NCBI GenBank assembly: GCA_038224615.1
Contig: JBBRFH010000094.1
Span: 1-11,749, forward strand
Direction: 5' to 3'
Length of the DNA: 11,749 bases
Origin: JBBRFH01 sp038224615
Lineage (GTDB): Bacteria > Planctomycetota > Phycisphaerae > Tepidisphaerales > Tepidisphaeraceae
This document shows, in pieces, positions 6,396 through 11,749 of this stretch. The notes under the pieces are model-generated. The model was not told where the DNA came from and made no database searches. It saw only the letters and a list, made by a program, of their open reading frames with translations. A program made the position numbers and the translations under genes. How positions within the stretch are numbered: position 1 is the stretch's first letter; every line of letters begins with the position of its first letter.

Positions 6396-7277
6396 TCAAT
6401 CCGTCGCCGGCGCGAAGACCCGGATCGCCCCCGGCTTCACAACGAACTCCGCCGGCGCGTGCGCGACGATCTCTCCATCGGCGCTGATCCGCTTGGGGCG
6501 CTTGGTGCGAACGGAGAGGCGCTTCCCCGTCACGTTGAAGACGCGCGGGCTCTTCGCGTGCGTGCCTCGACGCAGCGCCGGGAGCAGCGTCAACAGCGAC
6601 CACCACGGGCCTGCGTGAATGCTGTACAGGTGCAGCACGCCGTCGTCGATGCTGGACTCTTTATCGACGGTCATTCCCCCGCCGAAGTAGCGGCCGTTGC
6701 CCACCACCATCTGGACCGATCTCAGCGTCACCGGCGGCCCGTCGTCCGCTGTCACTTCCGCTCCAAAGCGACGCATGGAGATCACCGCCCGCACGCAGGC
6801 GATGAAGTACGCCAGCACGCCCCAGCGCCGCTTGGTCTTGCGATCGAGTTGCTGCGTGATGCGGATGGTCAGCCCCAGGCTCGCGGCGTTGAGGAATGGG
6901 ATCTGGTTGACGGTCGCGACGTCGATCATCCGGGTGTGCCCCGCGACGATCACCGCCACCGCCGCCGCCATGTCAGTGGGGAGGTCGAGCGTGCGCGCGA
7001 GGTCGTTCGCCGTGCCTGCCGGCAACACGCCCAAGGGCAAGCCGCTCGCCAGCACACCCGGCAGGGCGGCGTTTATCGAGCCGTCGCCGCCGATGACGAT
7101 CATCAGGTCGTGATGCTCCGCCTGCGCCGTGATCAATTCCGTCAACTGCTTCACCGGCGGAAGCTCGGGGATTGTCAGGTCAAAATCCTCCGCCCGCAGC
7201 GATTCCACCGCGGTGGCCAGGCAGTCTGCCCCGCGGCGGGATTTGCGATTGGCGATGATCAGGGCCCGTCGTCTCAA
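6396..7277 (-). CDS. Diacylglycerol kinase family lipid kinase (YegS/DagK-like)
   Basis: This 293-residue cytoplasmic or membrane-associated kinase phosphorylates a lipid such as diacylglycerol. It contains the nucleotide-binding GGDGS (63-67), the hallmark PAGTANDLART (86-96), YFGGGM (197-202), and ADGE (266-269) near the end; the length is normal for the family. The start is TTG at 7277, because an in-frame TGA lies three codons upstream and no ATG or GTG occurs in frame before the conserved core. There is no Shine-Dalgarno. TACGAT ends 8 nt before the TTG. It is divergent from msrB and lies upstream of the GH130 gene. Lipid substrate is unknown; sphingoid or undecaprenol-like alternatives cannot be excluded. 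Confidence 0.9.
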   Translation of the reverse strand: MRRRALIIANRKSRRGADCLATAVESLRAEDFDLTIPELPPVKQLTELITAQAEHHDLMIVIGGDGSINAALPGVLASGLPLGVLPAGTANDLARTLDLPTDMAAAVAVIVAGHTRMIDVATVNQIPFLNAASLGLTIRITQQLDRKTKRRWGVLAYFIACVRAVISMRRFGAEVTADDGPPVTLRSVQMVVGNGRYFGGGMTVDKESSIDDGVLHLYSIHAGPWWSLLTLLPALRRGTHAKSPRVFNVTGKRLSVRTKRPKRISADGEIVAHAPAEFVVKPGAIRVFAPATD

Positions 7278-7285
7278 GGTGGGTC

Positions 7286-7291
7286 ATCGTA
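7286..7291 (-). promoter_or_regulatory. Possible -10 hexamer of the lipid kinase
   Basis: TACGAT on the minus strand is separated by 8 nt from the TTG start codon, so a leaderless message is predicted. No convincing -35 is visible. Confidence 0.3.
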
Positions 7292-7323
7292 GGTCCGTCA
7301 CATCGGCGAAGCGCCGCCGTGCG

Positions 7324-7329
7324 TATCAT
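7324..7329 (+). promoter_or_regulatory. Possible -10 hexamer of msrB
   Basis: TATCAT ends 6 nt before the msrB ATG at 7336, placing a predicted transcript start at the first base of the coding region. The -35 region is not recognisable. Confidence 0.35.
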
Positions 7330-7335
7330 TGGGCG

Positions 7336-7815
7336 ATGAGAGTCAAACTATTCGATCGCAAAGGAAAGCTTCTCGGCCCCGTCGAAGTCCCCCCGGTTGA
7401 AAAAAGCGACGCCGAATGGCGGAGGCTTCTGACGCTCGACCAGTACCGCGTCGCCCGCGCCAAGGGCACGGAGGCGCCGTTCTGCGGCACGCTGCTGGAT
7501 AACAAGAAGCAGGGCGTCTACGTCTGCGTCTGCTGTCGCCTGCCGCTGTTTGCATCGAGCGGCAAGTTCCACAGCGGCACCGGCTGGCCGAGTTTCTTTC
7601 AGCCCGTCGCCGAGGAAAACGTAAAGACCGACCGCGATGTCAGTCACGGCATGGTGCGGGATGAAATCCTCTGCGCGCGGTGCGATTGTCACCTCGGCCA
7701 CGTCTTCCTCGACGGCCCGGCGCCGACCCGGCTGCGCTTCTGCGTCAACAGCGAGTCGCTCGCCTTCGTCGATGAGAACGATCTACCGACGCTCGCCGAG
7801 CCGACCGTTGAATAA
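7336..7815 (+). CDS. msrB: Peptide methionine (R)-S-oxide reductase MsrB
   Basis: This 159-residue enzyme reduces the R form of methionine sulfoxide in oxidised proteins using thioredoxin. The zinc site is formed by two Cys-x-x-Cys pairs: Cys64/Cys67 (YVCVCC) and Cys113/Cys116 (CARC). The family core KFHSGTGWPSF is at 77-87 and HLGHVFLDGP at 119-128. RFCVNSESLAF (134-144) supplies the catalytic Cys136. No signal peptide is present, so it is cytoplasmic. The ATG at 7336 is preferred because the N-terminus starts cleanly there and the upstream in-frame sequence overlaps the kinase. No Shine-Dalgarno is seen. It is divergent from the lipid kinase with 58 bp between start codons. Confidence 0.96.
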   Translation: MRVKLFDRKGKLLGPVEVPPVEKSDAEWRRLLTLDQYRVARAKGTEAPFCGTLLDNKKQGVYVCVCCRLPLFASSGKFHSGTGWPSFFQPVAEENVKTDRDVSHGMVRDEILCARCDCHLGHVFLDGPAPTRLRFCVNSESLAFVDENDLPTLAEPTVE

Positions 7816-8110
7816 CGCGCCGCGCGATCCATTGCCCCTCCAAGGCGGACGGCCCGAGCGCCATTCAGAATCCGCTTGCGCCGGCAGTACCGTTCGACTG
7901 ATCGGCGCGGCGACTTTACCGGACGCGCCAGGGGTGGCAACGACAGAAAAAAAGAAGGCAACGGCGCCAAGAAGGATGGCAATGGCGCCAGGAAGGAAGG
8001 CAAAGTTTCCGCCGCGCGCCGCACGGTATCACTCGTTGAGGTCCGGGAAGCAGCTCCGGAATCGGCTCGCGCATCGATGGGGCTGATAAAAGCCGCGGAA
8101 GCGGGTGCGT
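7816..8110. other. Spacer between msrB and GT-C gene, no assigned gene
   Basis: This 295-bp gap lies between convergent genes. It contains an A7 run (7947-7953) and a short 21-bp tandem repeat, but no RNA gene or clear terminator that I can recognise. The plus strand stays open in the msrB frame from the msrB stop to 8217; a TTG at 7876 would give a basic 113-residue product that overlaps the end of the GT-C gene. Nothing in that product resembles a known family, so it is not called as a gene. Confidence 0.5.
7954..8004. repeat. 21-bp tandem repeat, about 2.4 copies
   Basis: The units are 7954-7974, 7975-7995 and a partial third from 7996. The first two differ at 3 of 21 positions. Each full unit carries a GGCGCC palindrome (7963-7968 and 7984-7989). 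Read on the minus strand, the two palindromes could pair and are followed, after 9 nt, by T7. That would make an imperfect terminator for the GT-C gene. Confidence 0.7.
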
Positions 8111-9946
8111 TTACCGGGGTGGATCCGGGTCGCTGGCGGGTGGAGACGATGATCCGTTCGATGGAAGCGGCGCGGACGCCGGCGAGGCAGTGCGAAAGCG
8201 GCGGACGAGACGAGTGAAGCGGCAAAGGCATGAGCGCGCGCGGGGTCCGATCGTTGCGATCGCCGCGAGAAATGCCGGGCCGCAGGCGATCCAGACCCAG
8301 ACGGCGGTGGCGAGCAGCACGGCCCAGCCGATGCCGGGATAGGTGGGTCGGATGAAGTCGTAGACCATTCGTCCGGCACGCGGCGAGAGTTCGGTGAGGA
8401 ACTCATCCGTCCGATCACGTGGCAGCATCTGGTAGATGCTCATCATCGTCGACAGAATCGAAAACAGAATCGCTAAAAGTACCGGCCCCGCGCCGACGAT
8501 CGTCGAGCAGCAGGCCGCAAGCGCCCCCCAGAGCAGGTAGCGCTCGTGCATCTTCGGAAAAACGGCGAAGTAGACGATCCAGGGGGCCGCCATCGCGAGG
8601 ACAAAGCGCGCATCGCCCGATCGTTCGTACCGGCGCATCGCCCAGCAGCACGGAAGGATCAGAAGCGTGAACGCCGCGATGAGCAGGTGAGAGATCGTCG
8701 GCGTGTAGGAACCGATCGCGCAGATCGGCACGGGCGAATTGACGGTCCATTGCCAACTGTGCTGCAAAATTCCAGCCAGCGAACTCGCTCCTCCAATCTC
8801 CAGGTCGGTGAATTTGTCCGCCCCGTAGACGAAGGCGATGCGATACCAGTCCATCGACCCATGAAGGAGCGGAACGCATGAGGCCAGAGCGAGGGTGAGA
8901 AACATCGCGGTCAGCCAGAGCACCGGGCGAAATGCGGATCGGGCGACGGCTCCGGCGCTTCTGCTTTCCGGTGAGGCTGCGTGGGGGCTGCCGAGTGGAG
9001 ATGCTTGCGCGTCAGGCGAGGCTTCGACAGTGCGACTCCCACCTAGCTTCGCCCGGCGGGGGAGGAACCCGAATCGCTTCGACGAAGGTTTCCAATAGCG
9101 CACGAGCAACCACGCAACAACAGGCAGGAGCGACACCGCGACGACGAATCCGATGGGTAGCGGACGCGGGCCGACGATCCAAGGGGAAACGATCAGCGCC
9201 CCGGCGAGTGCGCACCCCAACACGAATCGCCCGATCGCCCCCAGGCGCAGTCCCATCAATGGCCAAAGCAGGAAAACCGGCGCGACGACCAGTTGTTGCC
9301 CCTTGAACATCGTCCCGATCCCGATCAGACACCCGGCAAGAAACCAGCGGTCCTTGGCGCACAGCCAAATCGCCCACAGGAAGAACGGAGCGACCCAGGC
9401 ATCCCATGTCGGGCGCCCGTGCGCGCTGAGAAAGGAGGCCGGATTGAACCACGCGAGCGCGAATCCCAGCAACGCCAGCCACTCGGCACGGAGCCAGCGG
9501 TTCGGAACGTCGCGCCGAAGCTGATCGCGGTGGGCCCATTGCCGGGCGATCATGAAGACAGCGCCCGCGGCCAGCAGCTCCATCGCCGTGTTGAAGCGCA
9601 GCAGCGGGGCGGTGAATGCGTAATCGCGCTGCCAGTGCGTCAGCTTCGGATCGACAGCCAGGCGGGACTTCGCCCACAACGTCATGACGGCCAGTCGAAG
9701 CGGAACGTAGTCGAGTCCGTAGTTTTTCTTCGGCGTGTCCCACGCGACCCGTTCGTAGAGATCGAAATATCCCTCCCGCGCGGCCCGGCTTCCCCATTTC
9801 CAGGCATTCCGCATGTCCGGTTCGTATCGCAGAACCTCCGATCGCTTCCACACCTGCGGCCGAAGCAACAGGCCAAGCCAGATGAGCGCCGTCGCCATCG
9901 CCAGAAGCAGTGCCCAACCCGCGATTCGACACCACCTGGCACCCAT
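8111..9946 (-). CDS. Polytopic GT-C-type glycosyltransferase-like membrane protein
   Basis: This 611-residue protein is dominated by hydrophobic helices. The first membrane helix is at about 8-28. The first external loop carries acidic Glu42-Pro43-Asp44, in the place where GT-C glycosyltransferases (ALG6/PMT/DUF2029-like, using polyprenyl-phosphate sugars) keep catalytic acids. GLDYVPLRLAVMTLW then resembles the Y-P-L segment of that superfamily. Later helices include SFLSAHGRPTWDAWVAPFF and MFKGQQLVVAPVFLLWPL. Residues 286-339 form a long hydrophilic, Ser/Ala/Pro-rich loop, and the last 45 residues are Arg/Ser/Pro-rich. The role in envelope glycan transfer is inferred from topology. ATG 9946 is chosen; a GTG at 9976 would add ten residues. 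The gene is divergent from proS. Confidence 0.75.
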   Translation of the reverse strand: MGARWCRIAGWALLLAMATALIWLGLLLRPQVWKRSEVLRYEPDMRNAWKWGSRAAREGYFDLYERVAWDTPKKNYGLDYVPLRLAVMTLWAKSRLAVDPKLTHWQRDYAFTAPLLRFNTAMELLAAGAVFMIARQWAHRDQLRRDVPNRWLRAEWLALLGFALAWFNPASFLSAHGRPTWDAWVAPFFLWAIWLCAKDRWFLAGCLIGIGTMFKGQQLVVAPVFLLWPLMGLRLGAIGRFVLGCALAGALIVSPWIVGPRPLPIGFVVAVSLLPVVAWLLVRYWKPSSKRFGFLPRRAKLGGSRTVEASPDAQASPLGSPHAASPESRSAGAVARSAFRPVLWLTAMFLTLALASCVPLLHGSMDWYRIAFVYGADKFTDLEIGGASSLAGILQHSWQWTVNSPVPICAIGSYTPTISHLLIAAFTLLILPCCWAMRRYERSGDARFVLAMAAPWIVYFAVFPKMHERYLLWGALAACCSTIVGAGPVLLAILFSILSTMMSIYQMLPRDRTDEFLTELSPRAGRMVYDFIRPTYPGIGWAVLLATAVWVWIACGPAFLAAIATIGPRARSCLCRFTRLVRRFRTASPASAPLPSNGSSSPPASDPDPPR

Positions 9947-9954
9947 GACATGCA

Positions 9955-9960
9955 AAGCTA
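9955..9960 (-). promoter_or_regulatory. Possible -10 hexamer of the GT-C gene
   Basis: TAGCTT on the minus strand ends 8 nt before the ATG at 9946. This supports that start over the upstream GTG, which would lie before the predicted transcript start. No -35 is recognisable. Confidence 0.3.
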
Positions 9961-10002
9961 ACCGACATCGGCCCACACGTCGCGTCCGGCCATTCGCTTC
10001 GC

Positions 10003-10008
10003 TATGAT
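10003..10008 (+). promoter_or_regulatory. Probable -10 hexamer of proS
   Basis: TATGAT matches the -10 consensus at five of six positions and ends 12 nt before the proS ATG. The predicted leader is about 5 nt. No Shine-Dalgarno is present and no clear -35 lies upstream. Confidence 0.45.
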
Positions 10009-10020
10009 GCCCCGTTCCAA

Positions 10021-11568
10021 ATGGCCAAGAACATCAAGACTCGCAAAGACGACTATGCCCAGTGGTACCTCGACGTGATCAAGGCGGCCCAGCTTGCCGA
10101 TCATTCACCGGTGAAAGGGTGCATGGTCATCCGCCCTGAAGGGTACGCCATCTGGGAAGCGATCCAACGCGATCTCGATCGGCGCTTCAAAGAGACCGGC
10201 CACGTCAACGCCTATTTCCCTCTGCTGATTCCGCAGTCGTTCCTGGCCAAGGAAGCCCAGCACGTGGAAGGCTTTGCGATGGAGTGTGCGCTGGTTACGC
10301 ACTCGCGTTTGCAGAAGACCCCGGATGGAAAGGGTGTGCAGCCCGATCCGTCGTCGAAGCTCGAAGAGCCTTACGTCATTCGCCCGACGAGCGAAACGAT
10401 TATCGGCCACATGTACGCCGAGTGGATCCAAAGCTATCGCGATCTGCCCGTGCTGATCAACCAGTGGTGCAACGTAATGCGCTGGGAGATGCGGACCCGC
10501 CTTTTCCTGCGCACGGCTGAGTTTCTGTGGCAGGAAGGGCACACCGCGCATGAGACGGCGGACGAAGCGCAGGAGGAAACCCTGCGAATGCTCGACGTCT
10601 ATGCCGATTTCGTGCAGGAATCGCTGGCGATTCCGGTCGTCAAAGGCGCCAAGACCGAGAGCGAGAAGTTCCCCGGCGCGGACACGACGTATTGCATCGA
10701 AGCATTGATGCAGGACGGCAAGGCGCTGCAGGCCGGCACCAGCCACAACCTGGGGCAGAACTTCGCCAAGGCGTTCGACATCAAGTACCTCGGCCGCGAC
10801 AACACGCAGCAGTTTGCTTGGACGACGAGTTGGGGCATGAGCACGCGCCTCATCGGTGCCATGATCATGGCCCACAGCGATGATGACGGGCTGGTTGTTC
10901 CGCCCCGCGTCGCGCCGGTCGTTGCGGCGATCATCCCGGTCTACAAAGGCGATGCAGAACGCGCCACGGTGATGGAGTTCATCAACAAGATCCTCGGCAA
11001 GCTGGTCGGTGAACAGGAAGTCGCGTTCGCGGGGGCGCGTAACAAGAACGCCGAGATCAAAAGCTACTTCTTCGATAAAGTGACGAACCAGCGGATCGTC
11101 GTCGACGGCCGCGACACGCGGCCCGGCGACAAGCAATACCACTGGGAACAGCGCGGCGTCCCCATCCGCATCGAAGTCGGCCCGCGCGATGTCGCCGCCG
11201 GCGCAGGACTGGTGAAGCGTCGGCTCGATCGCGGCAAGGAAACGGTCGCCCTCGACGGTTTTTCCGCCGACTGGCTCCGCGGCAAGCTCGACGAACTGCA
11301 CAAGCTGATGTTCGACAAGGCCCTCGCCTTCCAACAGGCCAGCACGCGCGAGGCCACGACGTACGATGAATTGAAGCAGATCCTCAGCACCGAAGGCGGG
11401 TTCGTCCGCTGCTACTTCGAGCCCAGCCCGGAGAACGAGGCGAAGATCAAGGCCGAGACCAAGGCGACCGTCCGCTGCATTCCCTTCGAGCAGGCGGGTG
11501 GCGAAGGCACCGACGTCTACACCGGCAGGCCGACCCGGACGCAGGTGCTGTTCGCGCAGTCGTATTGA
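10021..11568 (+). CDS. proS: Prolyl-tRNA synthetase, type 3 (eukaryote/archaeal-like)
   Basis: This 515-residue class II synthetase charges tRNA-Pro. The start MAKNIKTRKDDYAQWYLDVI is the usual opening of the short type that lacks the bacterial editing insertion. The catalytic domain (about 15-290) shows RPTSETI (121-127, substrate Thr-x-Glu), RWEMRTRLFLRTAEFLWQEGHTAH (154-177, motif 2 with Arg-x-Glu), AGTSHNLG (238-245), and TTSWGMSTR (268-276) with SDDDGLVVPP (286-295), motif 3. The anticodon-binding domain covers about 300-410. The C-terminal domain ends in FAQSY, keeping the terminal tyrosine typical of this type. Two deviations are seen: the four zinc cysteines of this domain are largely missing (only Cys464 remains near the first pair, and DVYTG replaces the CxxC), and about 14 extra residues (98-114) precede EEPYVIRPTSET. 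Confidence 0.97.
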   Translation: MAKNIKTRKDDYAQWYLDVIKAAQLADHSPVKGCMVIRPEGYAIWEAIQRDLDRRFKETGHVNAYFPLLIPQSFLAKEAQHVEGFAMECALVTHSRLQKTPDGKGVQPDPSSKLEEPYVIRPTSETIIGHMYAEWIQSYRDLPVLINQWCNVMRWEMRTRLFLRTAEFLWQEGHTAHETADEAQEETLRMLDVYADFVQESLAIPVVKGAKTESEKFPGADTTYCIEALMQDGKALQAGTSHNLGQNFAKAFDIKYLGRDNTQQFAWTTSWGMSTRLIGAMIMAHSDDDGLVVPPRVAPVVAAIIPVYKGDAERATVMEFINKILGKLVGEQEVAFAGARNKNAEIKSYFFDKVTNQRIVVDGRDTRPGDKQYHWEQRGVPIRIEVGPRDVAAGAGLVKRRLDRGKETVALDGFSADWLRGKLDELHKLMFDKALAFQQASTREATTYDELKQILSTEGGFVRCYFEPSPENEAKIKAETKATVRCIPFEQAGGEGTDVYTGRPTRTQVLFAQSY

Positions 11569-11624
11569 GCCGGCGGAAGCCGACGATCGTAGAGGTGTTG
11601 CGCGTCGCCACTGTTGTCAAGGAA

Positions 11625-11664
11625 TAGAAATGTCACCCCTAAGCCCGAAGTAGAAATGTCACCC
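11625..11664. repeat. Duplicated 14-mer, possible transposon end
   Basis: TAGAAATGTCACCC occurs at 11625-11638 and again at 11651-11664 in the same orientation, 26 bp apart from start to start. Closely spaced direct copies of a short word at one end are typical of transposase-binding sites, for example in IS21-family termini. No transposase is visible because the window ends. A TG-starting tip at 11612 is possible. Confidence 0.5.
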
Positions 11665-11680
11665 TGCCTTTCTTCTTCCC

Positions 11681-11725
11681 GCCTGCCAGCCCCGCGCAGG
11701 CGCAGCCGGAGCGGGGCTGGCAGGC
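11681..11725. repeat. Perfect 15-bp inverted repeat
   Basis: GCCTGCCAGCCCCGC (11681-11695) and GCGGGGCTGGCAGGC (11711-11725) pair perfectly around a 15-nt loop. No T-run follows on either strand, so a canonical intrinsic terminator is unlikely. It may be part of a mobile element or a dispersed GC-rich palindrome, or a Rho-type stop for proS. Confidence 0.7.
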
Positions 11726-11749
11726 ACGGTCGGGCCGCACGCGGGCGCG

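Noticed and set aside
5398..6618. 406-codon open frame on the plus strand
   Set aside because: It covers the GH130 gene in antisense and part of the lipid kinase. The minus-strand products carry clear family motifs, while this one does not.
7689..8231. Minus-strand 180-codon frame with LPSFLAP repeats
   Set aside because: The repeated peptide is just the 21-bp tandem repeat read in reverse. The frame overlaps msrB and the GT-C end and has no support.
9012..9968. 318-codon minus-strand frame overlapping the GT-C gene
   Set aside because: It lies in another frame of the same strand, and only the chosen frame gives hydrophobic helices and the GT-C motifs.
10105..11334. 409-codon open frame on the minus strand inside proS
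   Set aside because: It is antisense to a gene with full prolyl-tRNA synthetase motifs. Long antisense frames are common in GC-rich DNA, and its product resembles no family.
11625..11664. Start of a CRISPR array
   Set aside because: There are only two copies of a 14-mer with a 12-bp gap; repeat and spacer are far too short for CRISPR.

Overview
The window is GC-rich, roughly 60-65% G+C by eye, and almost fully coding. It carries nine complete protein genes, one protein gene cut by the left edge, and one tRNA. The mix suggests a Planctomycetota-like bacterium: a signal-peptide aspartyl-protease-like protein, a eukaryote/archaeal-type (type 3) prolyl-tRNA synthetase, a very large-loop GT-C membrane protein, few Shine-Dalgarno sites, and intergenic palindromes built from TCGACATTCG-like words. 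This assignment is inference; no marker in the window settles it.

Layout from left to right. Positions 1-855 (minus strand) hold the N-terminal part of an exported protein with an aspartic-protease DTGAS motif. A tRNA-Lys(UUU) lies at 1008-1080. From 3686 down to 1157 on the minus strand runs a tight ABC importer operon (ATPase, permease, lipoprotein substrate-binding protein of the NMT1/THI5 type) with two ATGA overlaps. Upstream of it on the same strand is nnrE, the NAD(P)HX epimerase (3769-4446). A palindromic 96-bp spacer separates nnrE from the divergent surE (4543-5295). surE ends exactly where a convergent GH130 glycoside phosphorylase ends (5296-6345). The GH130 gene is preceded by a diacylglycerol-kinase-like lipid kinase (6396-7277, TTG start). 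msrB (7336-7815) is divergent from the kinase. A 295-bp spacer with a short tandem repeat follows, then a minus-strand GT-C type membrane glycosyltransferase-like gene (8111-9946), then the divergent proS (10021-11568). The last 181 bp hold duplicated 14-mers that look like a transposon end, plus a perfect 15-bp inverted repeat.

Most genes are housekeeping: metabolite repair (nnrE, surE, msrB), translation (proS, tRNA-Lys), envelope and glycan metabolism (GT-C protein, lipid kinase, GH130), and uptake of a small, probably aromatic or pyrimidine-like, compound. I see no defence island, CRISPR array or obvious new multi-gene system. The most unusual signal is regulatory. Five genes that begin transcription units (surE, msrB, the lipid kinase, the GT-C gene, proS) lack a recognisable Shine-Dalgarno. 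Each has a -10-like hexamer ending 6-12 nt before the start codon, as expected for leaderless or nearly leaderless mRNAs. The clearest Shine-Dalgarno in the window belongs to a gene inside an operon.
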